Below, piece after piece: positions 1-7,022 of a DNA stretch of 23,106 nucleotides. The DNA is from Roseiflexaceae bacterium UBA965 (GTDB lineage: Bacteria > Chloroflexota > Chloroflexia > Chloroflexales > Roseiflexaceae): assembly GCA_002292925.1 (NCBI GenBank), contig DBCF01000014.1, positions 1 through 23,106 on the forward strand. The letters are read 5' to 3'. The translations under genes and the position numbers were made by a program. The notes below the pieces were generated by a model. It was not told where the DNA came from and searched no databases. It saw nothing but the letters and a program-made list of their open reading frames with translations. Position 1 is the first letter of the stretch; the number at the start of each line of letters is the position of its first letter.

Positions 1-12
1 ATTCATTCGCCG

Positions 13-1842
13 CTATTCGCCCTCGAGGACGGGTTCAATGTCGCGGTTGGTTTTGCGCAACGGCACTTCGGGCAACAGAAAGATGATGAGCAGAAACGAC
101 AGCGCCACCAACCAAATGGCATCATTATAGATTTGGGTAATACTGCGCGCAAAGGCTCGTTTGATGGCTAAGCCGATATCGGTCGCGGTACTGCGGGCTT
201 CTTTGACGGCGGTTTCGCGGGCTGTGGTAAATCCATCGAGGATTTTGGGAAGGGCGGCAGCCGTCAATGCACCACTGGCAATCCCTTGTTTGAGTTCATC
301 GGGTACCATCGGGTTGGCTGCGATGGCGGCTTTGGCGGCGGGGTCACCGTCGCGGACAGCTGCGGTGATTTGGGTGGTGAGGGCATCAAACTGCGTATTG
401 ACTCCATTAATCATGGCGCCTTCGATCGATTGATTCCCCGTCACATCAGCACTGAGCGAATTCCGGAGCGTTGCGCTGTCGAATTGTTGTTGGTAGGCGA
501 TGGGCATCGTGTCAAAAATGGGTTTCATTTCGACTTTGATTTGGGCGGTCAACGTGGTCGTCAAAATTACCCCAAAAATTGCCGCGCCGGTGGCTTGCCC
601 TAGTTGTTGGAAGAATTGCCGATTGGCTACTGCCGTACCTAGGTAGGCAAACGGGACGGCGTTTTGCATGGCGAGGTTCAACAACGGGATGGTGGGTCCG
701 AGCCCAAGCCCGAGAATCAACATGCGCCACACCACGTCACGACTTTTGCTGTCGACATTGAGTTGTGTCATAAAGTAGAAGCCAATTAACATCGTGCCAA
801 AGCCAAACAAAATGAACGGTTTGTAGCGACCAGTGCGAGCAACCAGTTGTGATGCGACAATACTGCCGACCACAAAGCTGAGCATCAAGGGAATTTGGGC
901 CGTACCTGCTTCAGTCGCACTGACACCCGATACGTTGACCAAAAACAACGACAAGAACAAAAATGCCCCAAAGAACGCTGCTCCATTAAGGAATGACGTG
1001 AACATGGTCACGCTAAAAATCTGATCCTTGAAGAGCGAGAGTTTGATGATGGGTGAGGCGGCTTTGGTTTCGGCATAGAGAAAGAGTGCCCCAAAGACAA
1101 CGGCCATTGCAAATAACCCGATGATTAATGGTGAGTCCCAGGCATGGATTTCTTTGTCGAGGGTTAATGCTAGCAAGAGTGGCACCACCGACAGCACCAG
1201 TGTGCCGGCACCAGCCCAGTCGATGGCTGCTTTGATTCCGCTCGCTAACGTGGGCATGGTGCGCAAAATAAAGAAGAAGGCCAAAATACCAATTGGCATA
1301 TTGACATAGAAAACCCAACGCCAACTCAAGCTATCTGTGAGGAATCCACCCAAGAAAGGACCGATAATACTAGACAACCCAAATACGGCCCCAAACAGCC
1401 CCATGTAGCGGGGCCGTTCTGCTGGTGAAAAAAGGTCGGCGGGAATAGCAAAGGCGGTTGATGTCAGTGCGGCAGCGCCCAGCCCTTGCAATACACGGAA
1501 GCCGATGAGCTGGAAGATGTCTTGCGATATACCACACAGAATCGAGCCGAGTAGAAACACGGCAATCCCGGTAAGTAACACAATCCGGCGCCCAAATAGG
1601 TCAGACAATTTACCATAAATCGGTACCATGGTGGTACTCGCGAGTAGATAGGCTGTTGATGTCCATGCCACATAATCGAGGCCTTGTAAATCTTTGATAA
1701 TGGCAGGCATGGCCGTTGACACAATGGTTTGGTCAAGTGCCGACAAGAACAATCCGAGCATGACGCCCACCAAAATAATTATTTTGGTACGATGTGGGAG
1801 CGTTTCAGCGTAGTCGATACGCTCGTGTGGGGAGGTGCTCAC
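13..1842 (-). CDS. MFS multidrug efflux transporter, DHA2 (EmrB/QacA) type
   Basis: Inner-membrane proton-driven drug exporter of the 14-helix DHA2 class, 609 residues. The GTG start at 1842 is chosen because it overlaps the marR stop as GTGA and has AGGA about 7 bases upstream; the longer reading from 1890 would add 16 residues that lack this signal. Visible motifs are LDQTIVSTAMP in helix 1 (about residues 36-46), the motif A sequence GKLSDLFGRR (77-86) and the antiporter motif C around GPFLGG (161-166). Roughly 140 hydrophilic, Ala/Thr-rich residues (about 434-572) sit between the last two helices, longer than I expect for this family. A hydrophobic final helix and a short acidic tail follow. 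Coupling to marR suggests drug-inducible expression. The substrate cannot be told from sequence. Confidence 0.9.
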   Translation of the reverse strand: MSTSPHERIDYAETLPHRTKIIILVGVMLGLFLSALDQTIVSTAMPAIIKDLQGLDYVAWTSTAYLLASTTMVPIYGKLSDLFGRRIVLLTGIAVFLLGSILCGISQDIFQLIGFRVLQGLGAAALTSTAFAIPADLFSPAERPRYMGLFGAVFGLSSIIGPFLGGFLTDSLSWRWVFYVNMPIGILAFFFILRTMPTLASGIKAAIDWAGAGTLVLSVVPLLLALTLDKEIHAWDSPLIIGLFAMAVVFGALFLYAETKAASPIIKLSLFKDQIFSVTMFTSFLNGAAFFGAFLFLSLFLVNVSGVSATEAGTAQIPLMLSFVVGSIVASQLVARTGRYKPFILFGFGTMLIGFYFMTQLNVDSKSRDVVWRMLILGLGLGPTIPLLNLAMQNAVPFAYLGTAVANRQFFQQLGQATGAAIFGVILTTTLTAQIKVEMKPIFDTMPIAYQQQFDSATLRNSLSADVTGNQSIEGAMINGVNTQFDALTTQITAAVRDGDPAAKAAIAANPMVPDELKQGIASGALTAAALPKILDGFTTARETAVKEARSTATDIGLAIKRAFARSITQIYNDAIWLVALSFLLIIFLLPEVPLRKTNRDIEPVLEGE

Positions 1843-2291
1843 AATGAATCCTTCGATAAATACGGTAACATGAGGTGCATTGTAGCGCAAAACTGTTCGA
1901 TGATGTGGGGTGGCACATCATGCAACAGGGTTGTCATGCGTCGTAAGTGGATTTTTTTCATGCGCGAAATCATGTGGGCGCCTTGATCGGTCAGCCAGAT
2001 GCGGCGAATCCGTCGGTCGTTTTCATCATCTTGGCGCATCACAAAGCGGTCGATTTCGAGACGGTCAATTAATTGACTTGCACTCCCGATTGATAATTTT
2101 AAGGCAGCTGCGACGGTGGTAATCGTCATTCCTTCGCCGACATCGAGCAAATATAATACTGCAAACCGTGACATCGACATGTCGTGATCTTGGAGCGCCT
2201 CGAGTACATCGGCAATGACGGTCATCGAGATCTGGCTCATCAGATCGTTTACTTGGTTGATGTGGATACCGGATTGAACTACGTTTGCCAT
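1839..2291 (-). CDS. MarR-family transcriptional regulator
   Basis: Winged-helix DNA-binding repressor of 150 residues, the usual MarR length. The winged helix spans about residues 40-105: SRFAVLYLLDVGEGMT, then the recognition helix region LSIGSASQLIDRLE, then the wing with DDENDRRIRRIWLTDQG, a typical MarR wing followed by the TDQG turn. N- and C-terminal helices would form the dimer interface. The stop overlaps the GTG start of the downstream exporter by 4 bases, so the two are translationally coupled. MarR proteins in this arrangement usually repress their own operon and are released by a small ligand, often a substrate of the pump; that part is inference. The ribosome binding site (AAAGG) is about 12 bases from the ATG, rather far. 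A later Met at residue 18 is possible but would cut into the dimerisation helix. Confidence 0.9.
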   Translation of the reverse strand: MANVVQSGIHINQVNDLMSQISMTVIADVLEALQDHDMSMSRFAVLYLLDVGEGMTITTVAAALKLSIGSASQLIDRLEIDRFVMRQDDENDRRIRRIWLTDQGAHMISRMKKIHLRRMTTLLHDVPPHIIEQFCATMHLMLPYLSKDSL

Positions 2292-2330
2292 CGTTGTGGT
2301 GCGCCTTTCGTGTCAAAGTGTTGCATTGCG

Positions 2331-2399
2331 GTTACGTGATAAATCCCTGAAATAACTGTGAAATAACAGAAGACACGTAACTACTGTAAACGACGTCGT
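2331..2399. promoter_or_regulatory. Candidate operator/promoter region upstream of marR
   Basis: Three repeat elements lie 40-110 bases upstream of the marR start. GTTACGTG (2331-2338) is mirrored by CACGTAAC (2374-2381). Between them TGAAATAAC occurs twice (2348-2356 and 2359-2367), 11 bases apart, about one helical turn. A 10-base palindrome ACGACGTCGT sits at 2390-2399. On the minus strand TTTACA, 5/6 to a -35 box, overlaps this palindrome, but no good -10 box stands at the right distance. The position suits autoregulation by MarR; binding is inferred. Confidence 0.4.
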
Positions 2400-2683
2400 A
2401 CCCTTCCGATTTGTTCAATGTCAAGTGTGTTTCGGGCAATCAACCCGCTAATATCTATTCCTGCACAACATTGAGCCAGATCAATATAATATGCAATGAC
2501 TTCGTATCAATCGAAAATTGAGTTGTAAATGAGAAATATTCATAATGTAAATATAGCATTAAAATTTACATTTAAACCAGAATAACTGCGTCGAAAAACG
2601 ACTAAAACTGTGTAAATAGGATGTTTATTGCATGAAAATAGGTAATTATGCACAAAATTCTAATTAATGTTTACTTTTTTGAT
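2400..2683. other. AT-rich intergenic region, no gene seen
   Basis: This stretch between the marR control region and the terminator of the copper operon holds no convincing open reading frame. It is much more AT-rich than the flanking genes. TGTAAA or its complement recurs at 2524, 2546, 2565 and 2611, with another copy at 2385. Two of these form a 9-base inverted repeat. I recognise no promoter, RNA gene or mobile element here. Confidence 0.5.
2544..2572. repeat. Inverted repeat AATGTAAAT / ATTTACATT
   Basis: A perfect 9-base inverted repeat with an 11-base spacer (arms 2544-2552 and 2564-2572) lies in the AT-rich gap. The geometry, about 20 bases centre to centre, suits a dimeric regulator. 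In such AT-rich DNA it may also be chance. Confidence 0.4.
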
Positions 2684-2723
2684 AAAAGATCTCACCGTAT
2701 GATTTTTCGGATCATACGGTGAG
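2684..2723 (-). terminator. Rho-independent terminator of the copper operon
   Basis: A perfect 13-base stem, CTCACCGTATGAT (2691-2703) and its complement (2711-2723), closes a 7-base loop. On the minus strand it is followed by ATCTTTTATC, a short interrupted T run. It starts 12 bases after the cupredoxin-like gene stop. Confidence 0.75.
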
Positions 2724-2735
2724 GAGTGCGAAGAA

Positions 2736-3059
2736 TTATGGGTCGCGGACAATAACGTGTAACGATTGTCCACCATGCAGACTACACGTAAACGAAAAAT
2801 CACCGGCGCTCCGGTAGTACTGGCGGAACTCTTGGTGTGGTGCAATCACACTGCCGGCCACAGTCACCGGTTGCGAGCTTTGGTTCGCAATTACCAATGT
2901 ATCACGCTGACCACGCACGAGATTGATAGTGGTTGGCAGTGTCGTATTGGTATCAGTAATCGTGATCCGGAACGTGCGCTGGGTGTCAAGGTAATGCCAG
3001 ACGGCATAGCCACTGACCACAAGTATGGCGAGTGCACTAACCACTAGCCACCGCCTCAT
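2736..3059 (-). CDS. Small membrane-anchored cupredoxin-like protein
   Basis: A 107-residue protein with an N-terminal membrane anchor or signal (WLVVSALAILVVSGYAVW) followed by about 80 residues of probable beta-barrel. The C-terminal FTCSLHGGQSLHVIV resembles the copper loop of cupredoxin_1-type proteins. Possible ligands are H75 (APHQEF), C92 and H95 (CxxH). The Met axial ligand usually seen just after the His is replaced by GGQ, so the site may be non-classical. The ATG at 3059 shares one base with the preceding stop (TGATG), which is why it is preferred over a TTG one codon earlier. It is the last gene of the copper operon. A role in binding or passing on copper outside the cytoplasm is inferred from fold and neighbours. 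Confidence 0.65.
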   Translation of the reverse strand: MRRWLVVSALAILVVSGYAVWHYLDTQRTFRITITDTNTTLPTTINLVRGQRDTLVIANQSSQPVTVAGSVIAPHQEFRQYYRSAGDFSFTCSLHGGQSLHVIVRDP

Positions 3060-3514
3060 CAACGGACCTCAAGTGGGACGACGACGCTCCCTGCATTGGC
3101 AAAGGTGAGTGTGACTGGGACGGTTTGGCCTTTGGTGAGTGCGTTGCTGAGTCCCATAATCATGACATGGAACCCGCCAGATTTCAGCATTTGGGTGCCG
3201 TTAGCGGGGATTGGGATGCCACCTTCAGCAGGGTGCATATTCATCATGCCGTTATCGTTGGTCACGGTATGTAATTCGAACATCATCGCGAAATCGCCTG
3301 TAGCAGCCACGAGGGTATCGGCGGCACCGCTGTTGGTGATGGTCAGATAGGCGGCGCTATTGTCGCCACTTGGGCTACTGCGGACCCAAGCATCGCTGAT
3401 GCTGAGGGTTTGGATGCTGGCCACCGGCGTGCTGGCTGGTGCAATCGAGGTTGTGTTGCCACAGGCAACCAACAAGTAAACGATCAGGATGAGTGTGGTA
3501 ATACGTGCAAACAT
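3059..3514 (-). CDS. PCu(A)C-type copper chaperone lipoprotein
   Basis: A 151-residue exported lipoprotein: the signal peptide ends in the lipobox LVAC, with C18 as lipidated cysteine. The mature part is a PCu(A)C domain (DUF461), starting SISDAWVRSSPSGDNSAAYLT. It carries the family copper motif: H82, M90/M91, then after a loop H116 and M118 (FHVM), close to the consensus H(M)X10MX21HXM. These proteins hold Cu(I) outside the cytoplasm and, with SCO proteins, deliver it to the CuA centre of cytochrome oxidase. Here it sits directly downstream of the SCO1-type gene (33-base gap), the usual partnership. AAGGA lies 8 bases upstream of the ATG. Confidence 0.92.
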   Translation of the reverse strand: MFARITTLILIVYLLVACGNTTSIAPASTPVASIQTLSISDAWVRSSPSGDNSAAYLTITNSGAADTLVAATGDFAMMFELHTVTNDNGMMNMHPAEGGIPIPANGTQMLKSGGFHVMIMGLSNALTKGQTVPVTLTFANAGSVVVPLEVR

Positions 3515-3547
3515 TGGTGTATTCCTTCATGTGGCTAATGCCAAATG

Positions 3548-4141
3548 TTATTCATTGATGAGTGCGGTAATATCGTTTTGGGTATCGGTCAGGTCACTGC
3601 CAAAGCCAATCAAAAGTCGACGTTGGCCTTGTTTGTCAATCACGGTGAGCGTAGACGTGTGATCCATGGCGTATTTGAGTGCCGAATCAGGGAGTTCACG
3701 GCGTTGCGCCCCGGCCCCGTAGGCTTTGTAGACCTGGGCGAGGGTGGTGGGGTCGCCGGTGAGCGCCACAATTTGACTATCAAAGCGGTCAACGAATTGT
3801 TTGAGGCGAGCGACGGTGTCGCGTTCGGGGTCGACGGTGATAAACAGCATGGTGACGCTGTCTTGTTGGCTCCCCAAGCGGTTGCGCAGAATCTGCATGT
3901 CGGACAAGGTGGCTGGGCAGATATCAGGGCAATTGGTGTACCCAAAAAAGATCATTACCACTTTGCCACGTTGGTTATTGAGCGCAAAGGGTTGGTTGTT
4001 TTGGTCGGTCAATACAAATTCATACGCTGGGTCAGGTGGCGTTAGTTGGGTGTTTTTGAATTGATACGAACCACAGCTGCTGAGGATAATCAATAGCAAC
4101 AGGCACACCACTACTAATTGGCGCGTGCGGATTATATTCAT
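3548..4141 (-). CDS. SCO1/SenC/PrrC-family copper chaperone and thiol reductase
   Basis: A 197-residue lipoprotein with signal LLLLIILSSC (lipobox Cys23) and a thioredoxin-fold SCO domain. The copper site is intact: the CPDIC motif (C71 and C75) and H161 in MDHTSTL. FFGYTNCPDICP and FITVDPERDT are diagnostic of the family. SCO proteins reduce or metallate the CuA site of cytochrome oxidase subunit II, usually with PCu(A)C, which is encoded next. The start overlaps the previous stop by 4 bases (ATGA), and GGAG lies 7 bases upstream. The SCO assignment is firm; the specific oxidase served is not visible in the window. Confidence 0.95.
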   Translation of the reverse strand: MNIIRTRQLVVVCLLLLIILSSCGSYQFKNTQLTPPDPAYEFVLTDQNNQPFALNNQRGKVVMIFFGYTNCPDICPATLSDMQILRNRLGSQQDSVTMLFITVDPERDTVARLKQFVDRFDSQIVALTGDPTTLAQVYKAYGAGAQRRELPDSALKYAMDHTSTLTVIDKQGQRRLLIGFGSDLTDTQNDITALINE

Positions 4142-4518
4142 CTTGGTGCTCCACGTGTTTTATCAAAAAGAAAATGTGCGGGGGTGAAATTGGGGGGATG
4201 GAGTGCAGGCAGAGGGAAGATGCCGAATAGAATGGGGATGATTAGCGCATACTGGTGGCTAAAGAGATGCAATACGTTCACCGATTCATCTCCCCAGATG
4301 GCGACATGCACAGCGCTAGGGAGTGGTGTAGCACTGGTGAATTGGTGCTGATTGCTGGTAATGGTTGGGGTTGTCTGGGTCATATCACAGACGAATTGGC
4401 TGTGGCGTGATGGCTGCATTTGTGGCGCACAGTGCACGATACAGTGCCACGGCAACGCCAATGCGACGGCAATGGCGAGTATCGCGCTGAAATAGTGTTG
4501 GTGCCAAATGGTGCGCAT
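4138..4518 (-). CDS. His-rich small membrane protein of the copper operon, unknown family
   Basis: I do not recognise this 126-residue protein. It has an N-terminal hydrophobic segment (about 9-25), an outward loop with C26 and C30 (CIVHC, the same CxxxC spacing as SCO), C44, and Met34 and Met46, then a second hydrophobic segment (about 89-104) and a basic tail. Eleven residues are His. It is a real gene: GGGAG stands 8 bases before the ATG, and its stop overlaps the SCO start as ATGA. The layout resembles small exported DUF2946-like proteins, but I cannot assign it. Metal binding at the membrane is inferred from the Cys/His/Met content and the neighbours. Confidence 0.7.
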   Translation of the reverse strand: MRTIWHQHYFSAILAIAVALALPWHCIVHCAPQMQPSRHSQFVCDMTQTTPTITSNQHQFTSATPLPSAVHVAIWGDESVNVLHLFSHQYALIIPILFGIFPLPALHPPNFTPAHFLFDKTRGAPR

Positions 4519-4524
4519 CGTCGT

Positions 4525-4542
4525 TACTCCCTGTTAGGAGTA
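4525..4542 (-). promoter_or_regulatory. Hairpin covering the ribosome binding site of the His-rich protein gene
   Basis: TACTCC (4525-4530) and GGAGTA (4537-4542) form a perfect 6-base stem with a 6-base loop. In the minus-strand transcript the downstream arm contains the GGGAG ribosome binding site of the gene starting at 4518. The hairpin may restrain initiation unless ribosomes leaving the upstream MFS gene melt it. Regulation is inferred. Confidence 0.4.
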
Positions 4543-4547
4543 TTGTA

Positions 4548-5753
4548 CTACGATATGCTAGCTGGGTTCGGTACTTGTGTGATTGGTTTGCGTGGCAAAA
4601 AAAGTACGGCAATCAACATCAAGAGCCCACAGGGTAACGCCGTGACGAGGGCCCATTGCAGACTAAATTTGTCACCGAGCCAACCGAGGATGGGCGTACT
4701 AATCGTAAACCCGACCTCACCGAGGGTCAAAATCCCGGCACTGACTGCGGCGGTACGATTGGGAGCAAGTTGCACGCCCAAGGTGATAGCAGTCGGCGTG
4801 GCACCGGCAACCGATGCGCCCAGCAAAATAAACGCTGCAAAGACGACGTATTGGTCACGACTAAGCAACAGCATACTCGCCGCCCCAATCATGGTGAATG
4901 CGGCCACCATCAGCACGGCACGAGCTCCGTGGCGGGTGACCAGTATCCCGTTGATGAGGCGAAATAACGCGGTGGCAGATTGGAACCCTGCCAACGCCGC
5001 ACCACTAATCAATGGATTGGCGCCTAACGTGTCGAGGTAAATTGGTGACCAGGTTTGGCCGACGTTCGACGAGAAAGTGACCACTACAATCATAAATCCC
5101 AGCAGGGCTAACTCGCGGTGTTGCCCAATCACGCGGATAGCTTCAAAGGGATGGCCGCTCTCTTCGACAATTCCCGAACCAGGGAATTTGGCAAATACAA
5201 TCAATATCCAAATGGGAATACTAGTGAAGCTAGCCAACCACATAACAGAAATAAACGTCCAGCCGATGCTCAGTAGATAGCCACCAAGTAATGCGCCGAC
5301 GATAGAGGCGATATTCCATGAGGCTTGGAATGGGTCAATGATGCGTTTGCGCCGTTCCCGTTCCCAATCAATGATGACGGTCGTACAGGCGACGAGCATG
5401 GCGCCGAACCCCACACCCCAGCCGACGTTGACGGCAAACAACATGAGTTGCGATGGGGCGAGTGCGAGACAGGCGTGCGAAATTAGCAAAATTGGCACGG
5501 TGACAATGAGGGTTTTGCGGGCACCATAGCGCCCCACAATATTCCCGCCAAACAACATCGATACCATGCTGAGTCCGGCGCCGACCACCGCAATTAATCC
5601 GACAGAGGTATACGAAATGCCCAACTCGCGGATTAAATCAATCCAGGCCACATTGATGACACTAAAAATTAAGGCAGTGTGGATATACAACAAAAAGGTC
5701 ACAATCATTGACCAGTCATGTGACCCATATAAATACAAGCGTTTGGTGGCCAT
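4548..5753 (-). CDS. MFS transporter, first gene of the copper operon
   Basis: A 401-residue, 12-helix major facilitator protein. The motif A region between helices 2 and 3 reads GGNIVGRYGARK (69-80), repeated in the second half as INGILVTRHGARAV (267-280). The central cytoplasmic loop is about residues 186-215. GAGG lies 4 bases before the ATG. The stop is 29 bases upstream of the His-rich protein gene, then SCO, PCu(A)C and cupredoxin genes follow on the same strand. The context raises the idea of a copper importer comparable in role to CcoA, but I do not see CcoA's paired Met/His motifs, so the cargo is unknown. It could equally export a small molecule. Confidence 0.8.
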   Translation of the reverse strand: MATKRLYLYGSHDWSMIVTFLLYIHTALIFSVINVAWIDLIRELGISYTSVGLIAVVGAGLSMVSMLFGGNIVGRYGARKTLIVTVPILLISHACLALAPSQLMLFAVNVGWGVGFGAMLVACTTVIIDWERERRKRIIDPFQASWNIASIVGALLGGYLLSIGWTFISVMWLASFTSIPIWILIVFAKFPGSGIVEESGHPFEAIRVIGQHRELALLGFMIVVVTFSSNVGQTWSPIYLDTLGANPLISGAALAGFQSATALFRLINGILVTRHGARAVLMVAAFTMIGAASMLLLSRDQYVVFAAFILLGASVAGATPTAITLGVQLAPNRTAAVSAGILTLGEVGFTISTPILGWLGDKFSLQWALVTALPCGLLMLIAVLFLPRKPITQVPNPASIS

Positions 5754-5819
5754 ACTGCCTCGATAAAAGACTATGTGAGCATTGTACCTTGCTTATATGC
5801 CACGTGTGGGGCAGGGGAA

Positions 5820-5862
5820 TGCAACAAACTGCTGATGCATGAATACACAATGCATCAGCAGT
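5820..5862 (-). terminator. Hairpin terminator after ribH
   Basis: ACTGCTGATGCAT (5828-5840) and its exact complement (5850-5862) form a 13-base stem with a 9-base loop, 24 bases past the ribH stop. The minus strand continues with TTTGTTGC, a weak T tract. It separates the riboflavin operon from the copper operon. Confidence 0.65.
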
Positions 5863-5886
5863 GCCACGCGGCAAGGAAATGGTGGC

Positions 5887-6360
5887 TTATTGGGCTTCGG
5901 ACAATGCGTTCAGCAGAGTGGCCATTTCGATGGCGGCAGTGGCGGCTTCAAACCCTTTGTTGCCCATTTTGCTGCCGGCGCGTTCGATGGCTTGTTCGAT
6001 GGTTTCGGTGGTGACTAGCCCAAAAATACATGGCACACCGGTGAGGGTGCTGATTTGGGCGACTCCCGATGTAACGCCAGCGGTGACATGGTCGTAGTGG
6101 CTCGTCGCACCCCGAATGACACAGCCGAGGGTGATGATGGCATCATAGCGGTTGCTTTGGGCCATTTTTTTGGCAACCACGGGGATTTCGAATGATCCGG
6201 GTACCCAGGCCACATCTACGGTGTCCGTGTCAACGCCGTGGCGGGCCAGCCCATCGAGGGCGCCGTCAAGCAAGCGTTGGGTAATAATGTCGTTCCAGCG
6301 GCTGACGACGATGGCAATGCGTAATCCAGTGCCGACGAAATGTCCAGTGTACTGTGGCAT
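5887..6360 (-). CDS. ribH: 6,7-dimethyl-8-ribityllumazine synthase
   Basis: Condenses 5-amino-6-ribitylaminouracil with 3,4-dihydroxy-2-butanone 4-phosphate to give the lumazine precursor of riboflavin. At 157 residues it has normal length. Diagnostic motifs are SRWND (W22) near the N-terminus, WVPGSFEIP (52-60), GCVIRGATSHYDHV with the proton-transfer His88, and FGLVTTETIEQAIERAG followed by NKG (about 113-136). GGAG lies 6 bases before the ATG, and ribB ends 26 bases upstream. It is the last gene of the operon and is followed by a hairpin. In this family 60 subunits often form a capsid that can enclose riboflavin synthase; that is family knowledge, not seen here. Confidence 0.97.
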   Translation of the reverse strand: MPQYTGHFVGTGLRIAIVVSRWNDIITQRLLDGALDGLARHGVDTDTVDVAWVPGSFEIPVVAKKMAQSNRYDAIITLGCVIRGATSHYDHVTAGVTSGVAQISTLTGVPCIFGLVTTETIEQAIERAGSKMGNKGFEAATAAIEMATLLNALSEAQ

Positions 6361-6386
6361 GCGTATCTCCTATTGTTTACAAAAAA

Positions 6387-7022
6387 CTACTGATTCATTA
6401 CCGCTTTGTGTTGATTCATCATTGCATGGCGGTAGGCAACGAGTTGTGCCACGCTGGTCATGATGAGCTGATGGCGTTGACAAAATTGTTCTAATTGCGG
6501 GCGGCGGGCCATGGTGCCATCGTCGTTCATAATTTCGCAGATTACCGCAGCCGGGCGTCGCTCTACGAGTTCGGCATAATCAACGCCTGCTTCGGTGTGA
6601 CCACGGCGTACGAGTACCCCCCCGCGCCGTGCCCGCAGCGGGAAGACGTGACCGGGGCGTGCCAAATCGCTCGGGGTACTGCGTGGGTCAATGGCGACTG
6701 CAATGGTGCGGGCCCGGTCAGCTGCCGAAATGCCGGTGGTGACCCCGGTTGTAGCTTCAATCGACACGGTAAATGCGGTACCGGTGCGTGACTGATTATC
6801 ATGACACATCGGCGGTAATGCTAAGGCATCACAGATCTCTTCGGCGAGTGCGAGGCAAATCAGCCCCCGCCCATGCACCGCCATAAAGGCAATCGCTTGG
6901 GCATTGGCGTATTCGGCAAGGATGAGTAAATCACCTTCGTTTTCGCGATCTTCGTCGTCGACCACGACTATCATTTGGCCGCGGGCGAGCGCTTCCAACG
7001 CTGTTTCGGTACTATGTAACAT
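6387..7022 (-). CDS. ribB: 3,4-dihydroxy-2-butanone 4-phosphate synthase (stand-alone RibB)
   Basis: Converts ribulose 5-phosphate to the four-carbon unit used by RibH. The ATG at 7022 gives 211 residues, the normal RibB length, has GGAG 6 bases upstream and overlaps the end of ribE by 11 bases; the frame stays open upstream to 7142 but that part only shadows ribE. Motifs: VVDDEDRENEGD (acidic metal/substrate site, 20-31), HGRGLIC (50-56), DRARTI (102-107), RPGHVFPLRARRGGVL (122-137) and RRGHTEA (139-145). The protein stops at SVAQLVAYRH plus a short tail, where bifunctional RibBA proteins would continue into GTP cyclohydrolase II. No ribA domain is present in the window. Confidence 0.95.
   Translation of the reverse strand: MLHSTETALEALARGQMIVVVDDEDRENEGDLLILAEYANAQAIAFMAVHGRGLICLALAEEICDALALPPMCHDNQSRTGTAFTVSIEATTGVTTGISAADRARTIAVAIDPRSTPSDLARPGHVFPLRARRGGVLVRRGHTEAGVDYAELVERRPAAVICEIMNDDGTMARRPQLEQFCQRHQLIMTSVAQLVAYRHAMMNQHKAVMNQ

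Noticed and set aside
1843..1890. Longer start for the DHA2 exporter at 1890
   Set aside because: The added 16 residues overlap the marR coding region and lack a ribosome binding site. The GTG at 1842 has both a ribosome binding site and the GTGA overlap.
2660..2845. Minus-strand frame of 61 residues across the copper-operon terminator
   Set aside because: It runs through the 13-base hairpin and overlaps the cupredoxin-like gene in another frame, without a ribosome binding site.
3545..4045. Open frame of 166 residues opposite the SCO1-type gene
   Set aside because: The minus-strand gene has a complete SCO motif set, lipobox and ribosome binding site, whereas the plus frame shows none of these.
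5754..5827. Promoter of the copper operon with TATAAG or TACAAT as -10 box
   Set aside because: The promoter must be near here, but neither candidate has a -35 box at 16-18 bases; TTGCAT is 21 bases from TATAAG. I could not choose one.
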